Source of the DNA: Pseudomonas knackmussii B13
GTDB taxonomy: Bacteria > Pseudomonadota > Gammaproteobacteria > Pseudomonadales > Pseudomonadaceae
Assembly (NCBI RefSeq): GCF_000689415.1
Contig: NZ_HG322950.1
Coordinates: 1 to 64,000 of the forward strand
DNA length: 64,000 bases
Direction of reading: 5' to 3'
Position 1 is the first letter of the stretch. Each line of letters opens with the position of its first letter. The position numbers were made by a program, and so were the translations under genes. The notes under the pieces were generated by a model. The model was not told where the DNA came from and did no database searches. It saw nothing but the letters and a program-made list of their open reading frames with translations. Shown in pieces: positions 32,935 to 43,671 of the stretch.

Positions 32935-33239
32935 GCGTGATTCCTCCTGTCCCGGGCACTACGAACGGGAATGGCCCGGTTGCGCCAGAGTAGGACCCGG
33001 GCACCAGGAGGCGGTAGATGGATGCTGTCGGCTTCTTGCCTGATCCTGCGCAAGTCGGTGCCGCTTGCCCTATGAGGTCGATTCCCTTGCTTCCGGCCCA
33101 TGTTGCAGGCCTTGCGCGGCGCAGGGCTTGTCCATTCCTGCCGATTGCTTGCCCGATCCTCCAGCGCCTGTCGTCCTGTCACACCCCTCGCGCGGCCGTC
33201 GGCGTAAGCTTGGCAGCGCCACTTTCGGAGGCCCCCCGC
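32935..33239. other. Intergenic region between ABM and AraC-type genes
   Basis: 305 bases with no supported gene. It holds divergent promoter space; an open frame from 33018 runs into the AraC gene but is not family-like. A GGAGG ribosome site lies just before the ATG at 33240. Confidence 0.6.
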
Positions 33240-34181
33240 ATGTCGCAGTCGTCCGCCCTGTACGATCCCGTCGCCGCCAGCCGCCAGGAACTGGCCGATA
33301 TCATCGAACGCCATTGCGCCGGTGCTGGCGTCCACGAAACCGCTATCGACGCGCTTTCACTGGCGCGCATGAACCAGCCCAGCGAAGGTCGTATGCCGAC
33401 GCTGTACCGCCCGGCGCTGTGCGTCATTGCCCAGGGCAGCAAGGAAATCCGCGTCGGCCCCGAGCTGTACCGCTACGACGAGCTCAACCTGCTGGTGGTG
33501 TCAGTGACCCTGCCGGTATCCGGCATGGTGATCGAGGCTTCGCCGGACAAGCCCTACCTGTCGCTGCGCCTGGACATCGATCCGGGCGAGCTGACCCGGC
33601 TGATCGCCGACGCGGGCCTGGCCGGCAGCACGCCGCGCCCGGCGAGCCGCGGCATCTACCTGCAGCGCCTGGACACCACGGTGCTCGACGCCCTGCTGCG
33701 GCTGATGCGCCTGCTCGACACCCCGCGCGACATCCCGATGCTGGCGCCGCTGTTCATCCGCGAGATCCTCTACCGGCTGCTGCGCGGGCCGCAGGGCCAC
33801 CTGCTGCACGACCTGGCGATGACCGACAGCCAGACCCACCGCGTGACCCGCGCCATCGAATGGCTCAACCGCAACTTCGACAAGGCGCTGCGCATCGAGG
33901 ACCTGGCCCGCGAGGTGAACCTGAGTCCGTCCACCCTGCACCACCGCTTCAAGGAAGTGACCGCGCTCAGCCCGCTGCAGTACCAGAAGCAGCTGCGCCT
34001 GCAGGAGGCGCGCCGGCTGATGCTTTCCGAAGGGCTGGAAGTGGCGGTGGCCGGGCATCGCGTCGGCTACGAAAGCCCCTCGCAATTCAGCCGCGAATAC
34101 AGCCGCCTGTTCGGCGCCCCACCGCTGCGCGACCTGGCGAGCCTGCGTAGCGCGTTGGGCGACGCTGCGATGCCGGCGTGA
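33240..34181 (+). CDS. AraC family transcriptional regulator
   Basis: 313-aa regulator with an N-terminal AraC_N (PF06719-type) domain (TLYRPALCVIAQGSKEIRVG, LLVVSVTLPVSGMVIEAS) and two C-terminal helix-turn-helices (LRIEDLAREVNLSPSTLHHRFK; VAVAGHRVGYESPSQFSREYSRLFG). The start at 33240 follows TCGGAGGC. It is isolated, so its targets are unknown. Related regulators often control an adjacent oxidoreductase, but none is adjacent here. Confidence 0.9.
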   Translation: MSQSSALYDPVAASRQELADIIERHCAGAGVHETAIDALSLARMNQPSEGRMPTLYRPALCVIAQGSKEIRVGPELYRYDELNLLVVSVTLPVSGMVIEASPDKPYLSLRLDIDPGELTRLIADAGLAGSTPRPASRGIYLQRLDTTVLDALLRLMRLLDTPRDIPMLAPLFIREILYRLLRGPQGHLLHDLAMTDSQTHRVTRAIEWLNRNFDKALRIEDLAREVNLSPSTLHHRFKEVTALSPLQYQKQLRLQEARRLMLSEGLEVAVAGHRVGYESPSQFSREYSRLFGAPPLRDLASLRSALGDAAMPA

Positions 34182-34193
34182 CGCGATGCTTTT

Positions 34194-34258
34194 GTAGGAG
34201 CGAGCTTGCTCGCGAATGGCCTCGTGCCGAAGCGGTTCGCGAGCAAGCTCGCTCCTAC
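34194..34258. repeat. REP-type palindromic repeat, long-stem variety
   Basis: GTAGGAGCGAGCTTGCTCGC arm and complement, between the AraC gene and the convergent VOC-family gene. Confidence 0.9.
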
Positions 34259-34269
34259 GAAGAGATTCC

Positions 34270-34653
34270 TCAGCGCTCGTAAAGCTCCAGCGGCAGATCG
34301 TCCGGATCGGCGAAGAAGGTAAAGCGCTTGCCGGTCAGTTCGTCGAGGCGAATCGGCTCGCAGCGCACGCCATGGCCTTCCAGCTCGGCCACCGCCGACT
34401 CCAGGTCGTCCACCGCGAATGCCAGGTGACGCAGGCCCTGCGCCTCGGGATACGACGGCCGCGAAGGCGCGCCGGGGAAGGAGAACAGCTCCAGCTGCAC
34501 ATCACCCAGGGCCAGGTCGAGCTTCCACGAGTCGCGCGCGGCGCGGTACGTCTCGGCGACGATGCGCAGGCCGAGAATCTCGCTGTAGAAGCGCTTGGAA
34601 CGCGGGTAGTCGGAGCAGATCAGGGCGACGTGGTGGACGCTGTGCAGCTTCAT
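34270..34653 (-). CDS. VOC family protein (glyoxalase-like, YaeR/GloA2 type)
   Basis: 127-aa vicinal-oxygen-chelate metalloprotein. It has VHHVALICSDYPRSKRFYSE at the N-terminus, then GLRHLAFAVDDLESAV and FFADPDDLPLELYE, giving the usual metal-ligand His and Glu positions. It most resembles the YaeR group rather than true lactoylglutathione lyase. Function unknown; single gene with a REP at its 3' end. Confidence 0.85.
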   Translation of the reverse strand: MKLHSVHHVALICSDYPRSKRFYSEILGLRIVAETYRAARDSWKLDLALGDVQLELFSFPGAPSRPSYPEAQGLRHLAFAVDDLESAVAELEGHGVRCEPIRLDELTGKRFTFFADPDDLPLELYER

Positions 34654-34730
34654 GGGCGAAGACTTCGATCAAGAACGGAGGGCCTATCCTGCCAGCCGTG
34701 CGCACGGGGTCAATCCCGAGGCGCAGAAAC

Positions 34731-34759
34731 GAAAAAGGCGGCGCATCGGCGCCGCCTTT
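34731..34759 (-). terminator. Intrinsic terminator after trpA
   Basis: Minus-strand hairpin AAAGGCGGCG-ccga-tg-CGCCGCCTTT running into TTTTTCGTTTC, 20 bases past the trpA stop. Confidence 0.88.
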
Positions 34760-34778
34760 CTCATTTTCGGCCAGCTGC

Positions 34779-36921
<2,143 letters not shown>

Positions 36922-37809
36922 ATGAGCCGTGACCTTCCCCCGCTCAACGCACTGCGCGCCTTCGATGCCGTGGCTCGCCTCGGCAGCTTGAGCCGCGCGG
37001 CCGACGAACTGCATGTCACCCACGGCGCGGTGAGCCGGCAGCTGCGACTGCTCGAGGATCAGCTCGGGGTGAGTCTGCTCGTCAAGGATGGGCGCGGCGT
37101 AAAACTCACCGATGCAGGGCGTCGCCTGGGTGAGGCCAGCACCGATGCCTTCGAGCGCCTGCGCCGGGTCTGCGGCGAGCTGCGCCAGGGCGGCGGCGAA
37201 GGTCCCTTCGTCCTCGGTTGCCCGGGTAGCCTGCTGGCGCGCTGGTTCATCCCGCGCCTGGACCGACTCAATCGCGAGCTGCCGGAGCTGCGCCTGCAGC
37301 TGTCCGCCAGCGAAGGCGAGCTGGACCCGCGGCGCGGCGGCGTAGGCGCCACCTTGTTGTTCGCCGAGCCGCCGTGGCCGGCCGACATGCGCGTCTTCGA
37401 GCTGGCGGTCGAGCGCATCGGTCCTGTGCTCAGCCCCCGCCATCCGCGCTTTGCCGAGCTGCGCCAGGCCGGCCCCGCGACCTTGCTGGACGAACCCTTG
37501 CTGCACACCACCTCGCGCCCGCAGGCTTGGCCGCAATGGGCGACGACTCAAGGCCTGGATGCAAGCAAGCTGCGCTTGGGCCAGGGTTTTGAGCATCTCT
37601 ACTACTTGCTGGAAGCGGCGGTAGCTGGATTGGGCGTGGCCATCGCCCCGCAGGCGCTGGTCGCCGATGACCTGGCGGCTGGCCGTCTGGCGGCGCCCTG
37701 GGGCTTCGTCGAGACGAAGGCGCGGCTGACCCTGTGGACCCCGCTGCGCCAGCCCGACCCGCGCGCGGCGCAGCTGGCCGACTGGCTGCGTGCGGCGTTT
37801 CACGACTGA
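36922..37809 (+). CDS. trpI: LysR-type regulator TrpI
   Basis: Activator of trpBA, induced by indoleglycerol phosphate. The 295-aa product has the N-terminal winged helix ([26 protein letters not shown]) and a LysR effector domain. ATG at 36922 begins [21 protein letters not shown]; the upstream extension in the same frame runs through the control region and is rejected. Identity rests on synteny with trpBA plus family likeness. Confidence 0.95.
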   Translation: MSRDLPPLNALRAFDAVARLGSLSRAADELHVTHGAVSRQLRLLEDQLGVSLLVKDGRGVKLTDAGRRLGEASTDAFERLRRVCGELRQGGGEGPFVLGCPGSLLARWFIPRLDRLNRELPELRLQLSASEGELDPRRGGVGATLLFAEPPWPADMRVFELAVERIGPVLSPRHPRFAELRQAGPATLLDEPLLHTTSRPQAWPQWATTQGLDASKLRLGQGFEHLYYLLEAAVAGLGVAIAPQALVADDLAAGRLAAPWGFVETKARLTLWTPLRQPDPRAAQLADWLRAAFHD

Positions 37810-37831
37810 AGGCGGGCGGTTTGCCGCCTTC
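37808..37831. other. Stem-loop after trpI
   Basis: GAAGGCGG and CCGCCTTC arms around a 7-base loop directly after the trpI stop. No T-run follows, so it may only mark the transcript end. Confidence 0.45.
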
Positions 37832-37903
37832 GGGGGGCTCTACTACTGTCCAAGGAGGTACCCGCGCCTTGCGAGCATTCCTGCCTGAGAGAGGAGAGCC
37901 TCC

Positions 37904-38119
37904 ATGTCCAACCATCACACCTACAAGAAGATCGAACTGGTCGGTTCCTCCCACACCAGCATCGAAGACGCCATCGGCAACGCGCTGGCCGAGGCGAACA
38001 AATCGGTGAAGAACATGGAGTGGTTCGAGGTGGTGGAAACGCGCGGGCACATCGTCAACGGTTCCGTCGGTCACTACCAGGTAACGCTGAAGATCGGCTT
38101 CAAGATCGCCGACAGCTGA
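37904..38119 (+). CDS. Dodecin family flavin-binding protein
   Basis: 71-aa small protein that assembles as a dodecamer storing flavin. Family signatures are YKKIELVGSSHTSIEDAI and the flavin-contacting Trp in KNMEWFEVVETRGHI. A GAGAGGAGAG ribosome site precedes the ATG. Monocistronic. Confidence 0.92.
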   Translation: MSNHHTYKKIELVGSSHTSIEDAIGNALAEANKSVKNMEWFEVVETRGHIVNGSVGHYQVTLKIGFKIADS

Positions 38120-38203
38120 TCGGCGCGGGCCGACGAGATTCCGGGGCGACCCGGTCCATGCCCTGCGGGGCGTCATGCAAGCAATGAACGAGGGAGCGTT
38201 TTC

Positions 38204-38428
38204 ATGAAGAACTGGTTGTTGGCCGTGGGTCTGTTGGCCATTGGGGGACAAGCCTTGGCGGCGGCGAAGCCGTGCGAGGAACTGAAGTCTGAGATTGATG
38301 CCAAGCTCAAGGCCAAGGGCGTTTCCGGGTACAGCCTGGAAGTGGTCGACAAGGGTGCCGCCGGTTCGGCCAAGGTGGTCGGCACCTGCGACGGCGGGCG
38401 CAAGGAGATCGTCTACTCGCGCAAGTGA
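38204..38428 (+). CDS. DUF1161 family exported small protein (copy 1)
   Basis: 74 aa with a signal peptide (residues 1-19, cleavage after ALA) leaving a mature peptide of about 55 residues, with two cysteines (KPCEELK, VGTCDGG) that could form a disulfide. DUF1161 has no known function. A paralogue follows, and the pair shares the order KPCEEL-E-I-KI/L-V-Y-LE-V-VG-C-GG-KIVY. Confidence 0.85.
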   Translation: MKNWLLAVGLLAIGGQALAAAKPCEELKSEIDAKLKAKGVSGYSLEVVDKGAAGSAKVVGTCDGGRKEIVYSRK

Positions 38429-38445
38429 AGGGTGCTTGCGCAGCG

Positions 38446-38477
38446 AAACCGGGGTACCGCGAGGGCCCCGGTTTTTC
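38446..38477 (+). terminator. Intrinsic terminator between the DUF1161 genes
   Basis: AAACCGGGG and CCCCGGTTT stem followed by TTCTTT. It gives the two paralogues separate transcripts. Confidence 0.85.
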
Positions 38478-38579
38478 TTTGCCCGTTGCCAGGGCGCACC
38501 TTGATGGCACTCTGTCGCCGCCGGGCGGTCTGTCGTTAGGATAGGCAGCGCCCCGTGGTGGGGCTGACGAGGGAATGCC

Positions 38580-38819
38580 ATGACCGTGAGCAAGATCGCC
38601 GTGCTGTTGCTGGCCGTGGCCTGCGCGAGTGTCGCGCAGGCGAAGACCAAGCCCTGCGAGGAACTCAGGAAGGAAATCGAGACCAAGATCCAGTCCGCCG
38701 GGGTGACCTCCTACACCCTGGAGATTGTCACCGACAGCGAAGTGAAGGACCCCAACATGGTGGTCGGCAGTTGCGAAGGTGGCACCCGCAAGATCGTCTA
38801 CCAGCGCAACGACGACTGA
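38580..38819 (+). CDS. DUF1161 family exported small protein (copy 2)
   Basis: 79-aa paralogue of the preceding gene, with a signal peptide (residues 1-21, cleavage after AQA) and the same two-cysteine plan (KPCEELRKEIETKI; VVGSCEGGTRKIVY). A GAGGGAA ribosome site precedes the ATG. The 151-base gap with a terminator implies independent promoters. Function unknown. Its stop abuts the convergent lipoprotein gene. Confidence 0.85.
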   Translation: MTVSKIAVLLLAVACASVAQAKTKPCEELRKEIETKIQSAGVTSYTLEIVTDSEVKDPNMVVGSCEGGTRKIVYQRNDD

Positions 38820-38820
38820 C

Positions 38821-39255
38821 TCAGAACAGGCGGCAGTCCTGCCGCCCCTGGAAGTTGGTGCGGGCGACCACCTGGCCATTGGCGTCGGTCAGCAGCGCCA
38901 GCGCCTTGCGCAGCTGCGGGCGCAGTTCCAGGCGATAGCGCTGGCCGGCGGCGAAGCCGTCGTAGGTCAGCCAGACGCGGCAGGTGATCTCGATGGTGTT
39001 GTCGCTGTTCGCCAACCCACCTCCGCCGCCCCCGGGAACTTCGTACTGGTAGCGCACTTCGAGCTCGTGCTTGCCCGGCGGCACCTGGAAATAGCGGCCA
39101 TCGCGCAGCACCTGGTTGTCGAGGCGCTGGGCGAGCAGGGTGTGGGCTGGTTGGGTGTAGAGCTCGACCCAGGCCATGCCCGGGTCGTGTTTCGGTAACG
39201 GCCCGGCGCAGGCGCCGAGCAACGGCAACAGGAACAGCAGCGACGATTTGCGCAT
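38821..39255 (-). CDS. Hypothetical lipoprotein (pair member 1)
   Basis: 144-aa predicted lipoprotein with lipobox LLGAC (modified Cys at about residue 16). The mature domain has a PDZ-like or beta-sandwich pattern: WVELYTQ, PPGKHELEVRYQYEV, CRVWLTYDGFAAGQRYRLELRPQ. Start at 39255 (MRKSSLL), dropping a 12-residue upstream extension. It is a tandem paralogue of the next gene. Unknown function; likely an envelope protein. Confidence 0.8.
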   Translation of the reverse strand: MRKSSLLFLLPLLGACAGPLPKHDPGMAWVELYTQPAHTLLAQRLDNQVLRDGRYFQVPPGKHELEVRYQYEVPGGGGGGLANSDNTIEITCRVWLTYDGFAAGQRYRLELRPQLRKALALLTDANGQVVARTNFQGRQDCRLF

Positions 39256-39321
39256 GACAGCGGCGCTCGTGAGGGGTAATGCATTCAGCATACCCCTTGG
39301 TGATCGCCCCGGTGCGCGCGA

Positions 39322-39747
39322 TCAGGCCTTCTCGCAGCGCCCCGCCTGGCCGCTGGCGAGTTCGTTGTCGTCGTTATCGTAGAGCCGCGCCCAGGGATGG
39401 AAGCCGACGCTGCCGGTGCGCAGGCGATAGCGCTGGCCGGCGCCGAAGTCGTGGTACTTCAGGGTCAGCTGGCAATCGCGCCAGAGGCTTTCGGAGACGG
39501 CGTTGGCGGCGCCGATATCGGCCGGCTGGACCTGGAACTGGAAGCGCACGCGCAGCTCGTGCTGGCCGGGGTCGACCTCGAAGTAGCGCGAGGAGGACCA
39601 CGGCTTGCCGTCCACCGCCAGGGCCGCCAGGTCGCTCTGGCTGTTAGTGTCGAGGTCGACCCAGGCGCGGTTCGGGTCCGGTTTCGGCAGCATCAGCGAG
39701 CAGCCGCTCAGCGCGAGCAGGCCGCCTGCCAGAATCAGCGGGCGCAT
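39322..39747 (-). CDS. Hypothetical lipoprotein (pair member 2)
   Basis: 141-aa predicted lipoprotein with lipobox ALSGC. It shares the layout of its neighbour: WVDLDT, SSRYFEVDPGQHELRVRFQFQV and CQLTLKYHDFGAGQRYRLRTG. ATG at 39747 follows an AGGAG site 9 bases upstream; the in-frame GTG at 39756 overlaps that site and is less likely. Divergent from the aminopeptidase-like gene by 63 bases. Confidence 0.8.
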   Translation of the reverse strand: MRPLILAGGLLALSGCSLMLPKPDPNRAWVDLDTNSQSDLAALAVDGKPWSSSRYFEVDPGQHELRVRFQFQVQPADIGAANAVSESLWRDCQLTLKYHDFGAGQRYRLRTGSVGFHPWARLYDNDDNELASGQAGRCEKA

Positions 39748-39810
39748 GGGGTTCACTCCTGTGGGTCTTGTCGTAGGGCGGCGCAGAGGGCCTGTGCTAA
39801 GGTGCCGCGC

Positions 39811-40899
39811 ATGCCATCCCGCCTGCGTATAGCGTTACTCGACCGCCGATTGCCCCGCTGGGTTCCCTGCCTGGCCTTCGTCCTGCTGGGCGGTTGCTCC
39901 AGCGTGCAGTACTACGCGCAGTTGGGCAGTGGCCAGCTCAAGCTGTTGAGCGCCCGCGAGCCGGTGGCCGACGTGGTCGCCGACCCGTCCCGCGATGCCC
40001 GGCTGCGCGAGCGCCTGGCGCTGTCCCAGCAGGCGCGTGACTTCGCCAGTGCAACCTTGGGCCTGCCGGACAACCACAGCTATCGCCTGTACAGCGACAT
40101 CCAACGTCCCTATGTGGTGTGGAACGTCTTCGCCACGCCGGAGCTGTCGCTGCACCCGCTGACCCACTGCTTCCCCATCGCCGGCTGCGTGGCTTATCGC
40201 GGCTACTACGGCGAGCCTGCCGCCCAGGGCGAAGCGAAGCGCCTGAAGGCGCAGGGCTGGGACGTCTACGTTGGCGGCGTGGAGGCCTACTCCACCCTTG
40301 GCTGGTTCGACGATCCCATCCTCAGCAGCATGCTGCGCTGGGACGACCAGCGCCTTGCCGAGACGATCTTCCACGAGTTGGCGCACCAGCGTTACTACCT
40401 GCCCGGTGATACCGCCTTCAACGAGTCCTATGCGAGCTTCGTCGAGCAGGAAGGCGGCCGCCGCTGGCGCGCCTCCCGTGGTTTGCCGCCGGAAAACGGA
40501 CTTGCCGTGCGTCAGCGCGAAGGCCTCACCCGCCTGGTGCTGGATACCCGCGAGCGCCTCGACAAGCTCTATGCCAGCAGTCAGTCGGATGAAGCCAAGC
40601 GCGCCGGCAAGGCCGCCGAGTTCGAGCGCATGCGCAGCGAGTACCGCGCGCTCTGCCTGCGCGAGTGGGGCGGCAAGTGTCCGTACGACGCCTGGATCAA
40701 CGGCCCGATGAACAACGCCAAGCTGCTGCCCTTCGGTCTCTACGACCAGTGGGTGCCCGCCTTCGCCACGCTGCTGCGCCAAGTCGGCGGCAATTGGCCG
40801 GCATTCTATGCGCGGGTCGAAAAGCTCGGCGCCCTGCCCGCCGCACAGCGCAAGGCGAAGCTCCAGCAGCTGAAGTCCGGGCAGCCGGTGAGCTTCTGA
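39811..40899 (+). CDS. Putative zinc aminopeptidase lipoprotein (PF10023 family, copy 1)
   Basis: 362 aa with an N-terminal hydrophobic segment ending in lipobox LLGGC (Cys 29), so probably an outer- or inner-membrane lipoprotein. The HExxH zinc motif is FHELAHQRYYLPGD at about 188-192, followed by AFNESYASFVEQEG supplying a further Glu ligand. Members are annotated as predicted aminopeptidases without biochemical proof. The open frame extends upstream, but the lipoprotein signal fixes the start at 39811. A paralogue follows after 104 bases. Confidence 0.85.
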   Translation: MPSRLRIALLDRRLPRWVPCLAFVLLGGCSSVQYYAQLGSGQLKLLSAREPVADVVADPSRDARLRERLALSQQARDFASATLGLPDNHSYRLYSDIQRPYVVWNVFATPELSLHPLTHCFPIAGCVAYRGYYGEPAAQGEAKRLKAQGWDVYVGGVEAYSTLGWFDDPILSSMLRWDDQRLAETIFHELAHQRYYLPGDTAFNESYASFVEQEGGRRWRASRGLPPENGLAVRQREGLTRLVLDTRERLDKLYASSQSDEAKRAGKAAEFERMRSEYRALCLREWGGKCPYDAWINGPMNNAKLLPFGLYDQWVPAFATLLRQVGGNWPAFYARVEKLGALPAAQRKAKLQQLKSGQPVSF

Positions 40900-41003
40900 A
40901 TCTGCGCTAGCTTTACCTGCAGGGGCCATTGCAGTCGGGGCCCCGAACCTCGGTCCATCTCGGACCCGCCCGGCCCCGGTTACTCGGGCAGAGGTGCGCC
41001 ATC

Positions 41004-42089
41004 ATGGGAGGATCCCGATGTGCCCTGCTCTGCCTTGGCCTGCCGCTGCTGGTGGCCTGCGCCGGCCAGAGCTACCTGCAGCAAATGCGTGAGGGAGAGA
41101 CGCAACTGCAGGCGGACCGCGAGCCGCTCAGCGCGGTGCTCGCCGATCCTCGCACCGATCCGCGCACACGCCAGCTGCTGCTTGCAGCGGCTGACGCGCG
41201 CGAGTTCGCCAGCCATCGACTCGCCCTGCCGGACAACCCGAGCTACCGCTCCTACGTCGACCTGCACCGCGACTACGCGATGTGGAACCTGTTCGCCACC
41301 AGCGAGTTTTCCGTCGAGCCGCACCGCAGCTGTTTCGCCGAGGTCGGCTGTATCGGCTACCTGGGTTTCTATCATCCCGGCGATGCCGAGCGAGCCGCGA
41401 CGGCGCTGCGCGAGCAGGGGCTGGAGACCTACATAGGCACTTCCGAATCCTTCGTGATTCCCGGCCACAACGACGCACCCATCCTCAGCACCATGCTGAG
41501 CGACGACCGCCATCTGGCCGAGCTGATCTTCCACGAGCTCACCCACCAGCGCCTGTACGTGGCCGGCGACAGCGCCTTCAACGAGTCGCTCGCCAACTTC
41601 GTGCAGCAGGAAGGCTTGCGCCAGTGGCTGGCGGCGCATGGGCGGGCAGCGGGCGCCGACGTCGCCCGCGCACAGCGCGACGTGCTGACCGAGCTGGTCC
41701 TGGAGACCCGAGCGCGTCTGCAGAACCTCTATGCCAGCGGACTGCCGCCCGAGCAGCTGCGTGAGCGCAAGGCTGCCGAATTCCAGCGCCTGCGCGACCA
41801 CTATCACCTGCAGATGTCCCTGCACTGGGGGGGCAAGGGGCTCTACGACGCCTGGGTCGATGCGCCGCTGAACAACGCTTCGCTGGCGCCTTTCGGCATC
41901 TACGACCAGTGGGTGCCGGCGTTCGCCGCGCTGTACCGGCAGGTTGGCGGCGACTGGACTCGCTTCTTCAGCGCCGCGAGCGTCCTCGCCGCGCAACCCT
42001 CCGCCCAGCGCCTGGCGCGGTTGGGCGCCTTGCGCGCCGAGGAGCTGGCGCTCAAGGCGGCGCCGCCGCGCCTGGCCGGTTCCGGCTAG
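41004..42089 (+). CDS. Putative zinc aminopeptidase lipoprotein (PF10023 family, copy 2)
   Basis: 361-aa tandem paralogue of the preceding gene, with lipobox LLVAC (Cys 19) and HExxH motif FHELTHQRLYVAGD at about 177-181, followed by AFNESLANFVQQEG. Shared blocks include the NxxYRxY region, the WN-FAT segment and YDQWVPAFA near the C-terminus. Start at 41004. Its TAG shares the palindromic CTAG with the convergent 3-hydroxyacyl-CoA dehydrogenase stop. Confidence 0.84.
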   Translation: MGGSRCALLCLGLPLLVACAGQSYLQQMREGETQLQADREPLSAVLADPRTDPRTRQLLLAAADAREFASHRLALPDNPSYRSYVDLHRDYAMWNLFATSEFSVEPHRSCFAEVGCIGYLGFYHPGDAERAATALREQGLETYIGTSESFVIPGHNDAPILSTMLSDDRHLAELIFHELTHQRLYVAGDSAFNESLANFVQQEGLRQWLAAHGRAAGADVARAQRDVLTELVLETRARLQNLYASGLPPEQLRERKAAEFQRLRDHYHLQMSLHWGGKGLYDAWVDAPLNNASLAPFGIYDQWVPAFAALYRQVGGDWTRFFSAASVLAAQPSAQRLARLGALRAEELALKAAPPRLAGSG

Positions 42090-43621
42090 TCGGCGGCGTC
42101 CGGGGCGTGCAGCGGCAGGTCGAGCTGCACGCGGCGGCGCAGCCAGGGGCTGGGCCGGTAGCGCGGCTCGCCGTAGCAAGCCAGCAAGCCCTGGAGGATG
42201 GTGAGGATGCGCGCCGCGCCGTAGTGCTCGCCGAAGGCCAGCGGGCCGAACGGATAGCCGAGCGCGAGCTGCACCGCGCGGTCCAGCGTGACCGGCGTGG
42301 CGATGCCGCGCTGGGCGATCTCGCAGCCGAGGTTGACGATGCTGGCGATCACCCGCTGGGTGATGAAGCCGGGCGAGTCGTTGATCACTTCTACTGGCAC
42401 GCCGTCCGCGCCCAGCGCCTGGCGGGCCTGGGCTTCCAGTTGCGGGTCGAGGGCGGGCTGGCGCATCAGCACGCGACGCTTGTCCAGCTCGCCGAAGCTC
42501 TCCAGCGCGAGACTGCGCTCCGCCGGCAGGCCCAGGGCGTCGATGCGCGTGCTGGCGTCTTCGCCCAGCGGGGTGACCAGGCAGATGGCGCGCGCCGAGG
42601 GAGCTTCGGCGCTTTCGAGGATCACGCCGGCCTGGGTCAGCAGCTGGCCGACGTGGTGGCGCAGGTCGGGGTCCTGGCTGTCGAGCCAGAACGGCCGGTC
42701 GAGCGTTACCGGCAAGGGGCGCGGCTCCTCCTCCCGCAGTTGCTGGCCGTCCTGGTAGCGGTAGAAGCCTTCGCCGGACTTGCGACCGAGCAGCCCGGCG
42801 GCGACTCGTTGCGCCGCGAGCGGCGACGGCAGGTAGCGCGGGTCCTGGTAGAACTGCTGGTAGAGCGACTCCATCACCGCCTGGGAAACGTCCAGCCCGG
42901 TGAGGTCGAACAGCTCGAACGGGCCCATGCGGAAGCCCGCGCCGTCGCGCAGGATGCGGTCGATCTGCGCGGCGCTGGCGATGCCCTCGCCGAGGATGCG
43001 CAGGGCCTCGGTGCTGTAGGCACGGCCGGCGTGATTGACGATGAAGCCGGGGCTGTCCGGGCTTACCGCGGGGAAGTGCCCGGCCTGCTCGGCAAGACTG
43101 CACAGGCGCGCAATCACTGCGTCGTCGGTGCGTTGGCCGCGCACCACTTCGACGATGCGCATCAGCGGCGCCGGGTTGAAGAAGTGGAAGCCGGCGACCC
43201 GCTGCGGCCGGCGGCAACGCGCGGCAATGCGGGTGACCGACAGCGACGAGGTGTTGCTGGCGAGCACGGCGTCATCGCTGACGCGTGCTTCCAGCTCGGC
43301 GAACAATGCCTGCTTGGCGTCGATGTCCTCGACAATGGCTTCGATCAGCAAGTCGCAGCCGGCCAGCTCGTCGAGGCTGTGCGCCGGCTGCAGGCGATGC
43401 AGGGTGGCGGCCAGCGTGTCGGCGTCGATCTTGCCTTTGGAGGCGGCGCGCTCGAGCAGCTCGCGGTTGAACGCCAGCGCCTGCTGGATGCTCTCGGCGC
43501 GGCTGTCGTAGAGCTTCACCGGCACGCCGGCGCTGGCGAACAGCTGGGCGATGCCGCGGCCCATGGCGCCGGCGCCGATCACACCGATGCGCTGGAAAGC
43601 GGGAAGGGAGCTGGAAGGCAT
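42086..43621 (-). CDS. 3-hydroxyacyl-CoA dehydrogenase (PaaH/PhaC-like, two HAD C-domains)
   Basis: NAD-dependent oxidation of 3-hydroxyacyl-CoA to 3-oxoacyl-CoA. The 511-aa product has Rossmann motif GVIGAGAMGRGIAQLFASAG, SNTSSLSVTRIA and FHFFNPAPLMRIVEVV of the N-domain, then two 3HCDH C-domains (SPGFIVNHAGRAY; SPGFITQRVIASIVN). This double-C layout and length match phenylacetate-pathway PaaH/PhaC enzymes. Start at 43621; the longer frame runs back into the ligase gene. It lies 50 bases after the ligase on the same strand. Confidence 0.9.
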   Translation of the reverse strand: MPSSSLPAFQRIGVIGAGAMGRGIAQLFASAGVPVKLYDSRAESIQQALAFNRELLERAASKGKIDADTLAATLHRLQPAHSLDELAGCDLLIEAIVEDIDAKQALFAELEARVSDDAVLASNTSSLSVTRIAARCRRPQRVAGFHFFNPAPLMRIVEVVRGQRTDDAVIARLCSLAEQAGHFPAVSPDSPGFIVNHAGRAYSTEALRILGEGIASAAQIDRILRDGAGFRMGPFELFDLTGLDVSQAVMESLYQQFYQDPRYLPSPLAAQRVAAGLLGRKSGEGFYRYQDGQQLREEEPRPLPVTLDRPFWLDSQDPDLRHHVGQLLTQAGVILESAEAPSARAICLVTPLGEDASTRIDALGLPAERSLALESFGELDKRRVLMRQPALDPQLEAQARQALGADGVPVEVINDSPGFITQRVIASIVNLGCEIAQRGIATPVTLDRAVQLALGYPFGPLAFGEHYGAARILTILQGLLACYGEPRYRPSPWLRRRVQLDLPLHAPDAAD

Positions 43622-43671
43622 GCGCAGGGCGCCCTCGTCTGACTGGCCTGTCTCAACCTTAGTCGCTGAGT

